64,000 bases of DNA from Thalassia testudinum (taxonomy: Eukaryota; Streptophyta; Magnoliopsida; Alismatales; Hydrocharitaceae), in assembly GCA_037157565.1 (NCBI GenBank), contig JAZHRO010000063.1, forward strand, positions 150,586,501-150,650,500, in the 5' to 3' direction. Of the stretch, positions 1-10,656 are shown one piece after another. Position 1 is the stretch's first letter, and each line of letters opens with the position of its first letter. The notes under the pieces are model-generated. The model was not told the origin of the DNA. It saw only the letters and a program-made list of their open reading frames with translations, and ran no database searches. The position numbers were made by a program, and so were the translations under genes.

Positions 1-1140
1 CGTGGCTGAGTGGACTGATTTCAGTGGCTCCATTTCCAAAGATTTGTCGGACTAAGTAGGGTCCAATCCACTTAGGTTGTAGCTTCCTTGGGAATAATTT
101 GAGTCGAGCATCAAAGAGTAGAACCTTTTGACCATTATGAAAGATCTTTCTAGATATGTGCTTGTCGTGAAAGGCTTTAACCCACTTTTTGTAAATTCGC
201 AAGTTATCATACACGTCATGGCGTAATTCATCGATCTCGCTCATTTGAAGCTTTCTATGTGTTCTAGCCTTAGAAAGATCTATGTTGTAGTTCCGTACTG
301 CCCAATAGGCTTTATGCTCCAATTCGACAGGGAGGTGACACGCCTTCCCATACACCAGTCTGAAGGGAGACATACCTAATTGGGTCTTGTGGGTGATCCT
401 ATAAACCCACAAAGCTTCTGGAAGCTGGGATGACCAATTCTTCCTGTCAGGTCTAACAGTAACCTGGAGGATTTTCTTGATCTCCCGATTTGATAGCTCA
501 ACTAGACAATTAGTTTGGGGGTGGTAAGGAGTAGTGATTCGGTGCGACACCCTGTATTTGGTCATCAGTATCGTGAACTGAGCATTTATGAAATGGATCC
601 CTCCATCGAAAATTATTGCATGTGGAATCTCGAACCGTAAGAAGATGTTTTGGTGAATGAACTTGATAACAACTTTGTGATCATTTGTTTGGATCGGAAT
701 GGCTTCGATCCACTTAGACACATAGTCAACAGCGAGTAAGATGTATTCGAAGCCGTCCGAGATAGGGAATGGTCCCATAAAATCAATCCCCCAAATGTCA
801 AAAATTTTGCATACCAGAATTGGCTGTAAAGGCACCATGTCTCGATGGCTCATGTTGCTCAAGGTCTGGAAATGGGAACATGCCTTACAGTGATTGTATG
901 CATCCTTGAAAATTATGGGCCAGTAAAAGCCACACTAGAGGACTTTTGATGAGGTTTTATGTCTTGAAAAATGTTCACTGCATGCCTGATCATGGCAGAA
1001 AGAGAGTATGTCTTTGATTTCTGCTTCTGTGACACATCGTCGAATTATTTGATCAGTACCAGTGCAGAATAGATACGAGTCTTCCCAAAGGTAATACTTG
1101 CATTGGAACACAATTTGTCCTTCTTGGCCTTTGGCCAATC
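1..1140 (-). pseudogene. E1 integrase (partial, degraded)
   Basis: The integrase would cut the 3' ends of the cDNA and join it to host DNA. On the minus strand a zinc-binding HHCC region (CHDQAC, then HCKAC) lies at about 1000-860. The core follows: GIDFMGPFP with the first catalytic Asp near 778-795, FDGG with the second near 602-618, and a VELSNREIK block with the catalytic Glu near 480-505. The C-terminal part continues to base 1 through a KWIGP-like block and shows no chromodomain up to the edge. A TAG stop at 935-937 replaces a Gln that is conserved in E2, and a frameshift near 1105-1120 separates this frame from the RNase H frame. The family is certain; the copy is non-functional. Confidence 0.85.
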
Positions 1141-2698
1141 GAATGGGATCTGATATGATGCCAAGTAGTTTACTATGTTAGCAAACCATGGAAGCCCTGT
1201 ATCGATAGTCAGTAGGTGCTCATCAGGAAAATGTTCAGTGATGGGTTCGGAAGGGTCAATGATCTCAAAAGGAAGGTGGGACAAGTGATCAGCTACCACA
1301 TTTTGTTTTCTCACCTTGTAATGAATCTCGAGGTCAAATTCTTGCAACAGTAAGATCCAGTGGATTAATTGAGGTTCCACATCCTTCTTTTCAAGGAGAT
1401 GCCTCACAGCTGTGCGATCCGAGTAGATGATAACATGGGAACCTAGGAGGTAAGATTTGAATTTTTCTAGGGCAAATAGTATGGCTAGCAGCTCTTTCTT
1501 AGTAACCATGTAGTTACGCTGAGCCTTGTCAAGTGTTTTCTAGCATAGTAAATGACCACGGTTTTCCCATCAATTTTGTACCCCAAAACTGCTCCTACAG
1601 CGAAGTTAGATGCATCGCACATGATCTCAAAGGGTTGAGACCAATCAGGGAAATGTAGGATCGGGGCTTGGGTAACTCAATCATGAAGGATCTCAAATTC
1701 TTGAGTGCATTCCTTGGAGATTTTGAAAGGTACATCCTTGAAGAGAAGAGTAGTCAGGGGCGCACGATTTTTGAAAAATCAGGGATAAATCGACAGTAAA
1801 AACCGACGTGCCCCAGAAAAGATCGGATGTCCTTAATCGAGCTAGGCATAGGGAGTTTGGAAATCAAGTTAACCTTGGCTCGATCGACTTGGATGCCTTT
1901 CTCCAAAATCAGATATCCTAAGACGATTCCCTCAGGCACCATGAAATGGCTCTTTTCCTAGGAAAGAACCATATTCACGTCAATGCACCGCCTGAGTATT
2001 TGGACCAAGTGCTGTAGGAAATCGTCAAATGATGCTCCAAATATTGAAAAGTCATCCATGAAGACTTCCAGATAATCACCTACCATATCTGAGAATATGG
2101 CAAGCATGCACTGCTGAAAACTCACGGGTGCATTGTAGAGTCCGAAAGGCATCCTTCAAAACACATATGTCCTGAAGGGGCAAGTGAAAGTGGTCTTTTC
2201 TTGGTCCTTAGGATGGATTGCCACTTGGTTATAACCAGAGTATCCATCAAGAAAGCAGAAGAACTTATTTCCCGCTAGTTTTTCGAGGATCGGATCAATG
2301 AATGGTAGTGGGAAATGATCCTTCTTCGTAGAGGAATTGAGTCTTCTGTAATCAATGCAGACTCTCCACAAATTAGCTACACAGGTCAGTATGACCTCTT
2401 CGATTTTAGTCGTGATGATGGTGAGTCTTGCCTTCTTAGGCACAACCTGAATTGGACTCACCCATCGACTGTTGCAGATCGGGTAGATGATCCCTTTATC
2501 TAACCACTTAATGATCTCCTTTTTCACGACCTCCTGCAGATTAGGGTTCAAATGCCTTTGCATTTCTCGTGAAGGTCGTGCACCCTGTTCAGTGTAGATT
2601 CGATGTGTGCAATAAGAGGGGCTTATGCTAGTCAAGTCATCGAGAGTCCATCCAATGGCTCTACGATGTTGCTGGAGAACAGTAATCAGACGGGATTC
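1141..2698 (-). pseudogene. E1 reverse transcriptase-RNase H (degraded)
   Basis: This is the part of pol that copies element RNA into cDNA. On the minus strand the RT starts with a SPSYCTHRIY block. It continues with WVSPIQVVPKK, DYRRLNSSTKKDHFPLPF and LDGYSGYNQ, then the catalytic FMDD box near 2048-2062. RNase H follows, with MCDAS near 1615, KKELLA near 1495 and the QNVVADHLS end near 1290. Breaks are a TGA at 2156-2158, a TAG at 1958-1960, and one-base losses near 1757 and 1541. The stops look like transitions from CGA and TGG codons. Similarity to E2 is close throughout, but the residues differ enough to indicate a separate family. Confidence 0.88.
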
Positions 2699-3532
2699 CT
2701 AGTCAAGTATGAGTCGAGAGTTGATAATCACAGGAAACGTCTGATTGGAACCCAGAAAGACATACTTCAGATGATCGGGAAGGGGCTTGAGTTCCAGGAC
2801 GAGATTATCAGTAGCAGCGGGCAATTCAGGGTGTGTGTCAGGAACAAGGGTAGGAGTTATGGGTGTATCTAGATCAGGTTCAGACTCCTCTGTTTGCGTG
2901 TTTTGATCTTCTGGTGGTTGATCAGGGATAATCAGGTTGTCCTCGATATGCGATTCATCAACCACAGCTTTGATATCACATATTTATTCTATAACACCGC
3001 AATTAATCCCTTGTTGGGCCTTAAAGATGTCAATCTTTAGAGTTTGGTTCCTATATTTTAATTCTATTTGGCCTTCCTCATAGTTTATGTTGGCCCTAGT
3101 AGTGGCCAGAAAAGGTCTCCCTAGTATAATCGGTGTATCCCTTGGGTTCTTAGGTGCATCCATATCTAGAACTATAAAATCCACTAGAAAGTAGAAATCT
3201 CGTACCCTAACAATGACATCCTTGAGTATTCCTTTAGGTGACTTGATGGATCGATCGACTAATTGCAATATCACCTCTATCGATTTAAGCTTGGATTCTT
3301 CAAGGTGGTCAAGGAGGGATGTAGGTATTAGGTTTATGGAGGCACCTAGGTCTAACAAGGCTTTATCAAATTGGGTATCACCAATTTTACATGAAATCAG
3401 GGGAGTACCTGGGTCTTTAGCCTTGGGTGGGAGTTTAGTCAAGATTACAGAGATGGCTTGCTCTGATAGTAAGATCGAACTCCCACTTTTGGTTCATGGC
3501 TTACGCTTGGGTGTACACATGTCTTTCAGAAA
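2699..3532 (-). pseudogene. E1 aspartic protease and PR-RT linker
   Basis: The retroviral-type aspartic protease would process the gag-pol polyprotein. The minus strand shows the DLGASINLIP active-site block and, downstream, ILGRPFLATTRA. Both are typical of plant Ty3/gypsy proteases, which often have DLG or DTG. A TAG at 2984-2986 ends the protease stretch. An acidic, proline-rich linker (2702-2965) then leads to the RT, with another TAG at 2699-2701. The protease, linker and gag tail share one reading frame (starts at 3976, 3442 and 2965 differ by multiples of three), so this was originally one polyprotein. Confidence 0.82.
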
Positions 3533-4050
3533 TCATGCGTAAGCCGATACATGGAGCATTGCATCCATCAAGGGGATGTTTATCTGGACCTGTTCAAAGA
3601 GCTTGACCAGATCCTCCTTAGGAGCCACGGGTTTGGTTATCCTCTTTCCCTTGGTCAAGGCCTCGGGAAATGGAACCTTGGTTGGTTCCTCTAGAATAGG
3701 TCCAGGTTCTTGATCTGGGATAGGGGTATCTTGGATAACTATCCTAGGGCTTGGGTTACTACCAGGCTTGGAGTGGTTTGGATAAGGTGGGTCTTGAGTT
3801 GCTTTACCACTACGAGTTGTTACGGAGTTTGATCCTACCTGGTTTTGGTTTGGGGTTGGAAAGATGGGTGGCTGCTGTTGAAATCCCTCGTAAGATGTTG
3901 AAGCTTCCATCCCGTCAGGTGATGGAACAGAAGGGGCCTGATAAATCATATGTGTGTGGCCTGGATTTGGGTTCATAATGCGCCTCTGGGTCGGTACGTT
4001 ATTTGGGTTCGGTAGAGGTAGGCCCCCATTTTACTATCATGTGAAGGTGG
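3533..4050 (-). pseudogene. E1 gag C-terminal tail
   Basis: The minus strand has a proline/glutamine-rich stretch, then SVTTRSGKA and KVPFPEALTKGKR, and after a stop the block FLKDMCTPKRK. In plant OTA-type elements the TTRSGK and FLKD-KRK blocks sit at the end of gag, just before protease, and E2 has the same block as ITTRSRK. No capsid domain or CCHC knuckle is seen upstream of it in E1. The next upstream region is the acidic frame listed separately. Stops at 3533-3535 and about 3490 interrupt the link to protease. Confidence 0.75.
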
Positions 4051-4119
4051 GCTGGAAGCAATAGGAGTTTGATTGTTCTCAATAATGACATCCCCAAGTT
4101 CTTGTTCGATTCTAAGATC

Positions 4120-5606
4120 CTAACCCTAGGGTGTATAGATTCCCTCATCAACAGTATCAATTCCTTCCATGTCTTCCTAATGTTTGAGAGGATGAACTTT
4201 GAAGTGAAAAGTATGTAGGAATCCAGATTTGGCTAAAACATTAAGATCCTCAGAAGGTAAGTCCTCGAACACAACATATTCCCCCTTGGAGTCACTCCAT
4301 ATTCTGAGTCCAGGCCCCTCAAACTCATCACATTCCTCTTCTATGTTTCTTCCCTCTTGCCCCTGAGACTCAGGAAAATCTTCAAAGCCAGGATCAAATA
4401 TTTCAAGTGTTTCCTTGTCCTCCTCAAAAATCAAATCTTCATGTCCCTGAGACCAAAATTGATCCAAGTCATACAAGTCATCCAATTCAGTATCAATCTC
4501 ATTAGGGTCACTTATGCTAGACACATGTAGATTCTCAGAATGGTGCATGGCGGACATTGGTTCCCTAAGTAGAGGGTCATGGCTATTATCATTTCCTTCC
4601 AATATGATTTCTTTTGACACTTAAGACTCTTGGAATTTATTAGCTCTAATAATCAGAATCCTTAGGGAAATCTAACTGAGGAGCAAGGTCTTTAGAGAGG
4701 TAAGGTGTAGGCTTGGAATCCATAGGATGGGGTGTAGATTCCACCTCAAAATCAAGGATGGGAGTTGGGTTGACTATTTGGCTACGACCCATCTTATCAA
4801 ATGTAACAAAGACACTATCAGTCAGGTCGAGTTCATCTAATGGGACCATTTTCCCTTTTGATTGGTTGAAATAAAGCTCAGGTGGTAGGTCTAAGGGTTC
4901 CTCCTTTTCTGGTTGCCACCATTCTACATCACAATTTATCGAGTGGCTACTCCTTTCAATTCCCAATGTATCCATGTGCCGTTGTTCCCCTTCATGAAAG
5001 GACTTCTCAAAGAAGGATTATCGAGTATGGAGGGGTCTACAATATCCTCAAGAGGGTAGCTAGACTACATGATGGAGTCGCTAACATCCTCTTCCATTTT
5101 ATAACGTGGCTCTCTTAAGGGAGATGCATCTAGAATGGAGGAGTAAATCAGGTGACTAATTTCTTTCTTTAATTGGTGACTTGTCCTCAAAGACTCTCTT
5201 AAAGATTCCATCATTTCAAGCCATTGCTTTTGCATTTCAAACTTGAATGTGAAAAGGTTATCATTCTTGTTAGGAGGAAAGTCAAGCTCAAGGTTATAAT
5301 ACCTAAGAGTTTCTATCCAACAGGGAGTGTAAGAATTATCAAGGGTAGGTGGGTTGGGCATACTCATGGATGGGTTAGGGATAGTTATCCCTCTCCTAGG
5401 TTTTGCTCATAATCATAGGACTCGAGCTTAATCAGACTAATACTCCTATAGTAGGAGTAGAAAGGATCCCATTGTTCATCAAGATATCCATTAGATGATG
5501 GATACATGTAGGTCATGGGATTGGGATTAGGTGTTATGGGGTGAAAGTAAAAAGTGACATCGTTACTGTATTCCATTTGAAACAAGTCTTGAAAAACACA
5601 CCCCAA
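4120..5606 (-). pseudogene. E1 acidic N-terminal frame of unknown function in the gag position
   Basis: Four consecutive open stretches (5606-5385, 5367-5065, 4975-4646 and 4620-4177), shifted by single bases, read as one decayed protein of about 480-500 residues. The N-terminal part is rich in Tyr, Pro and Asn. A helical segment follows (KQWLEMMESLRESL). The rest is strongly acidic, for example LDDLYDLDQFWSQGHEDL and NIEEECDEFEG. I cannot align it with the capsid domain seen in E2 and E3 (FELKPN, KFFP, CPHH blocks). Its position between leader and gag tail is where capsid would be. It could be a highly diverged matrix/capsid, or an extra ORF that replaced capsid. The function is unknown. Confidence 0.5.
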
Positions 5607-6887
5607 TCAAACACAAGGCAATGGGACTCTTTTTATTTAAAGATTGAGTAGGTCTTTAAGCCAACCTCCAACCTACCCCTTAGAGTTGTCAAATAGAGTC
5701 AAGTTTAGGCACATCTATTCCTACTTAGTGATATAAGAGGGCGAATGTGACTTGAGATTCCTGACAGGTTGTTCGGAGAAGAAAAGAAGTCGGTTACATT
5801 ATCTCTTGGTGGCTAAACAAGTTACACAATCAATTATGCAACCTAAGCCAACCTTTGAGTGCCCTAAGACCTACACCTTTCTTTAATGATATTATTCTCA
5901 AGTGATCTAGTGAGAAGTTAACCCAAGGATGAAACTAAGGGATGCAAGTAGGGCGAACTGTTGCTTTGAGGCAATGCGTATGCGGTGCCACTTAACTACC
6001 CTTTTGTTCCTTTAAGGGGTGTCCCTCTCCTTAGAGTATTAAAACACTTGGTCACAAGATAATACCACAACCACAAAGTGAAATAAGAGGGTCTGCACCG
6101 ATAAAGAGATTGGTGCCTATAGCCTTAAGGGATAGAGACCTAGTGCGATGCCTATAGTGCATGCTCAGTGTAAGAAGTGTGCATCACATAGAAAATCAGT
6201 TTATTTTTGTAAAAAGTCACATGCAAGTCCTTTTGATCAGATCAAGTATGATTTTATTTTTAAGGCCAAATCTGATTAGCAGTCCCAATTTCAATTAGGC
6301 GACCACTGAATTAGGTAAATTCAATCAGTTTAATAGTCTTGAAATTTAGTCCAAATGTAATGTGTGAACAGAAGCTGGATGCAAAGATAGAAAGGTATAC
6401 TTGACTCCAGCAATCTTTGTGTAAACAATCTACGCAACGCAAAGAAAGAGATTTAACTTGCTGCATAATCACCACTAAATGCGTGCACCTACGAGTGTGC
6501 AACCTCTAAATAGGCAGCTCAATAGGTTTTTCTTTTTTTAAGTAAGCAACAACCTAACTGTTCACACCATAGATAAATAACCTTAGTTTCTAAAGAAGGT
6601 GGGGACAGACCCCTGAAAACCAGCCTTGATGCTACAAGGGCGAGAAGACTAAAATGTAATCAAATCAGAGACAAAGGAGAATCCCTTGTGAAAGCATGGT
6701 GCAGGTCTCTTTCTCCCTGTGTCCTCTCTGCGTGTGAGCGTCGCTCAAGGTCGATGCCATGGCCTAGCTGTGCCTGTCGTCTCAGCTCATTAGATTCCTC
6801 GTACAGAAAAATAGAGAATAGCCAAATTAGTGTGCACCTCAGAATGAATCAGAAATATAATCACGTAAACCTATTGTGCATGTTGCC
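5607..6887 (-). other. E1 untranslated leader
   Basis: This stretch lies between the PBS and the first E1 frame. I see no long frame and no domain. It is presumably the 5' leader holding packaging signals, and no specific structure was recognised. Confidence 0.6.
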
Positions 6888-6905
6888 TTCCTGGCAACGG
6901 CACCA
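6888..6905 (-). other. E1 primer-binding site, tRNA-Asp type
   Basis: The minus strand reads TGGTGCCGTTGCCAGGAA, two bases inside the LTR. It matches the Athila-type tRNA-Asp site TGGCGCCGTTGCCGGGGA apart from a few positions. It fixes the inner LTR edge and the element's orientation. Confidence 0.8.
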
Positions 6906-6907
6906 TT

Positions 6908-8539
6908 TGATCGTGAGAATTTTCACTTTTGCATATAATATCAAGAAATAATGTGTCATAGTAAATTGTGTGGTGGAAAATCCTCAATCAAAAATTAATA
7001 AAAATTTATTGAAATTATACCGCAACTTCAGGTTTTATCACAGGGAGGCACAAATACAATAACATCATAAATTCGAGGTCCATATCAAAATCTAGTGTGA
7101 AATAAGGTGATATGAATAAGCACACAATAACTCAAAAATGCAAGGGTCATGTAAACAATTTCACCTCAATAAAATAACCCAAAAAATCAAATCCAAATCT
7201 CCCCATTGGCATTACATGTAAAAAGAAATGTGACCCAAAATAGAGGATCTCTTCCACCTTATTGTGCGTGCTCATGGGGCTGCAGCGATTAGTGAGGAGC
7301 TCGAGGAAGGTCGGTGTGGTCGAGAGCTACGTGTTGGTGGTGACGACGGGATCGATGGCTGCCGAAGGTGGTTGGACGGCGAGGAAGTTGCCAGCATTGA
7401 TGGAGTGGAGGAGGGATGTGGGGAGGTTGTGTGGCTATGCTATTCGCATGGTGCTGCTGCTGCATGCGAGGGAAGAAGGCGTACAGTCATAGTGGTCGTC
7501 ATGGAGGTCGTCTACACATCAAGAAGGTGGTTATGCGGTGGTGGCTGTTGGGTTTTGTCGGGTTTGGCAGAGGTTGAAGATGAAGAAGATGAAGACGAAG
7601 AAGAGGGGGTCGAGTTAGGATGCTGGAGCTCGATGCTGCTGCTACGTGAGGTGATGGTCGCTGTGAGGAGGAAGTCACGGTCTTTGGATGGTGGAGCACG
7701 GTCATAGATGTTGGAGCATGGTCGTTTGCGGGAAGGAGGTCGAGGAGGGGACGTGTGGAAAGGCTCGTGGTGGTGAAGTCGTTGGAGCGTAGTCGTGAGG
7801 ACGAAGGCCGAGGAGGAGTAGATGTGGATGTGGCTCGCAGTGATGGATGGTCGTAGGGCGTCGAGGAAAATGGCAAGGGGGCTTGCGACTTGTGTGTGCG
7901 TTGGAGGTAGGGGGAGGAAGGCTCGCGATCGTGGAGGGGTGCCTCTTTCGGACGTTTGGTGTGGGGGTTGGACAGCTTAAGTCCTTCCTCTCTTGTCATG
8001 CATGGAGGGAGAGAGTTGAAGGATGAAGGTGAGGGGGTGGTCTTTGGTCTTGCTAGGGGCATGCGTGGTATCTCCCGAGAGGTAGAAGGGGGGGTCACCC
8101 TCCCCTTATGTGTGCATCCTTTTTCAAGAGGAGATGTAAACGGTGGAGCCAAAATAAGAAATAGAGGGGGGAAAAGAAGTCAGTGCAGTAATTGAGAGAA
8201 AAGAGAGAGAAAGAATGGAAGGAAAAATAAGGATAATCACATATTTGATTAGACATGTTCCACAATGGAAGGAGAGGTTTGTCATTGTTGATTTCTTTTT
8301 CCAAGAATAACATTTCCTTCCTAATGTTGGTGTCAATTTAAGACACCATGATGGCATTCCAAATGACCCTACATCAAATATAAATAAGCAATCAAATTAC
8401 ATCAAAATTACTGAAATGCAGGAAATGATAAATCTAGAGCTTAACTAATTTTATCAATATAATGCATGCTTTAAATTAATTCCCATTGCACTAATAATGT
8501 ACTTAGGCTCCAATTTAGTCTACTAAAGTGGACCTATCA
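6908..8539 (-). repeat. E1 5' LTR (1,632 bp)
   Basis: The minus strand begins TGATAGGTCCAC and ends CACGATCA, which gives the canonical TG...CA. The inner end is set by the PBS. The outer end is set by the point where E3 gag-like sequence resumes at about 8545. A short palindrome TTTAGT-AG-ACTAAA lies close to the outer tip. The GC-rich middle (about 7260-8100) is open in several frames, without recognisable protein. The second LTR is outside the window, so the outer edge is inferred. Confidence 0.7.
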
Positions 8540-8544
8540 GTTGC

Positions 8545-9060
8545 GTCATCTAGAGTTGTATGTGTTTGAGAAAGGATCAGGCTCAGAGTAGCCATGGATG
8601 GCATTGGCATCTTCAAAAGTAGGTGTCGGAGAGGAGGGGAAGGAATAAACAGGGTATGAGAGTGTAAAGGTCCCTCCCTGGAACATAGTCGGCGGTTATT
8701 CTAGGTGCATTTGGTTCATAGATTGAACTAGGTCAACATTGTATGCTTTCTTTGCTGGGGAGAAGGCTTGCATAGGGGCTCGAGATTGGTTCAGAAGCTC
8801 ATCGATCCAGCTTCTTAGCTATGATGTCCATGTCAACTGTACCCGAATTAGTTTGTACTTCATAAATTCCACCGCGGGGTTGACTGGACCTATTGAATGT
8901 GGTCATGGAGGCATTATTAAGCGAGTTCTCACTCATTGACTCAAAGAGTTCGAATGCACTTTCCTCATCTTTATTTAGAAAGTTGCCTCCACATGAGGAA
9001 TCGACAAAATTCTTAAGGGTGTTGTCCAGACCATGATAGAAGGTCTAGGCCAATGACCAC
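8545..9060 (-). pseudogene. E3 gag, C-terminal half of capsid and beyond
   Basis: The minus strand from 9060 reads TFYHGLDNTLKN, then SCGGNFLNK and AFELFESMSENS. These match FYYGLNETLKQ, SCGGNFMNK and AFELFENTSENS in E2 gag (29390-29260). It continues as a low-complexity Ser/Pro-rich stretch to 8545, where E1 is inserted. Several stops are present. Gag would form the particle that packages element RNA. Confidence 0.75.
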
Positions 9061-10656
9061 TGACAGAAGCTATTTTCGTGCATTTTAATGTCAATGGAAA
9101 TCGTAGTATAGTCGTGCTAAACATTTGTCAAAAAATGATTTTGTAAAAATAACGAGACTTTGAGTCCCGGTCGTTCGTCTCTATGAGGCATTTATGCAAA
9201 TTTGAAATCAATCTTTTATCGCTCCACTTGCTTAAAAATTGCATGGCAGTCTAAGGTTATTACGTATTTAAGCATGACATGCTTAGTTTTAAGAATATCA
9301 GAAATTAAAAGCAGGCAACTTTAATGACACAAAATATATTGGAATAAGCTCATGGTGATTCTCAACACATAGACATATATATATATATAGAAAAATTTCT
9401 TTCGTTCATTCAGGAAGGTGTTTGCAACATGGAACTAGAGGAAAGCTTATGGAGGAAAGCTTAAAGCATAAATCTAACTAACAGAAAATGATCGCATACA
9501 GGAATCTATGGGAGGATTTTGCATGCATCATTGGGGGAGAATAAAGAGCTACACTACTAAGCAGTAATAAAAGAATGTAAACTATGAAGAACTAGCTACT
9601 AATCTAGCAGAAATAAGGGCATTCGGAGGTGGTCTCCGATGGCCTTTGAGTGTTTGAGAGGAGGAGGGGCGGCCAATGGTGCTTAGGCTAACCCTTGGAG
9701 AGAGGTTGGAGAGGTGATCTAGCATGCTAGCATGGAGATGGTGGTAGCCATGGTGAGCAACTCGTGGAGGTGGAGTGGAAGTGAATGTAGCTAACCTAAA
9801 TGGAAGTGAATAATGCCAAGAGATGGATGGGTGAGATTGTACACCCCTTAGGTCTTTTTATAAACCTAAGGGAGTCTCTCTAGAGAAGTGTGGAACTCTC
9901 TAGAGAGAGTCCCAAGAGTGGCCGACCAAGTGTTTTTTAGATCCACAAAAAGTGGATCTCAATTTGAATTTCTCTTGGTTGCTAATTTTGGCAACCAAGA
10001 GTGGCACCACCATTGGAAGGGCCTAGAATACTCTAGGTTGTGTGGGAGTGAATGAATGGGTGTGTGTGTGTGAGTGTGCAGTTGTTCCCTAGGTGGCTAA
10101 CTGGTCTAGGTTAGGTCCTAGCGGGTTTGGGTAGGTGTAGGCCTCAAATTAGGGTTGCAAACCTTAATTGCTAAGGAGGAATTGCAATTAAACTTGAGAT
10201 AAGTTTAATTGAATGAGTGTGAACCTAATTGAGAGTGAAATAACTCAATTAGGTTGGGCTTAGGTCAATTGGACTCTCACTAAGTCCAATTGGACTTGTG
10301 TGGGTTGAGATCTGAGCTCAATTGGACTCAATGAGTTCAATTGGCTTAGGTAATGGCAATTGACTATGATCTAAGTAAATTGGGTTTGGTGAGGACCTAA
10401 TTAGGCCCTTTGGGAGGCTAGAGGTGATGTACTAGGGTTAGGGTACCTTAATTTAGGTTCCTATGGGGTTGGAATTGGGTCTAGGGAGCTAGAGATCCAA
10501 GATCAAGGCTTGAATCTCAAAACAGGAACTGGAGAGTAGTTCCAGACGTCTTATACTCAAAAATCAGAAGTCCAAACTTGTTGTCTTGTCCAATCAGAGT
10601 CAGGAAGAATTCAAGGTTCTTCCTTGGGTATTCTGCAAAAATTGGACGTCTTGTTG
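9061..10656 (-). repeat. S1 downstream LTR copy, truncated at its 5' end
   Basis: By eye it is about 93-95% identical to the adjacent copy where they overlap (compare 9390-9590 with 10975-11160). It lacks the U3 tip (equivalent of 12255-12812) but keeps the LTR 3' end at 9061, next to the target-site duplication. Confidence 0.75.
9854..9863 (-). promoter_or_regulatory. TATA box of the S1 downstream copy
   Basis: The minus strand reads TTATAAAAAG. It is bracketed by an inverted repeat ACCTAA/TTAGGT on the two sides. The equivalent site in the other copy is at 11435-11444. Confidence 0.55.

Larger units (their letters stand above)
1..8539 (-). mobile_element. E1: Athila-like Ty3/gypsy LTR retrotransposon, 3' end outside the window
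   Basis: The minus strand reads 5' LTR (6908-8539), tRNA-Asp-type PBS, leader, an acidic frame, gag tail, protease, RT, RNase H and integrase down to base 1. The order PR-RT-RH-INT places it in Ty3/gypsy. The lack of a second RNase H between RH and INT and the tRNA-Asp PBS fit an Athila-like, non-chromovirus lineage. The integrase C-terminus, 3' region and 3' LTR lie left of the window. The LTR ends exactly where the gag remnant of E3 resumes, so E1 is inferred to have inserted into E3. GTTGC at 8540-8544 is the predicted target-site duplication, but its partner is out of view. Coding regions carry about six stops and three single-base frameshifts, so the copy is dead. Confidence 0.85.

Noticed and set aside
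613..801. Short minus-strand frame in the E1 integrase region
   Set aside because: It is a shadow of the integrase frame, which reads GIDFMGPFP in a different register.
7264..8152. Overlapping long frames on both strands in the E1 LTR (up to 217 codons)
   Set aside because: They lie wholly in a GC-rich part of the LTR, on both strands, with Ser/Pro/Arg bias and no domain; composition explains them.
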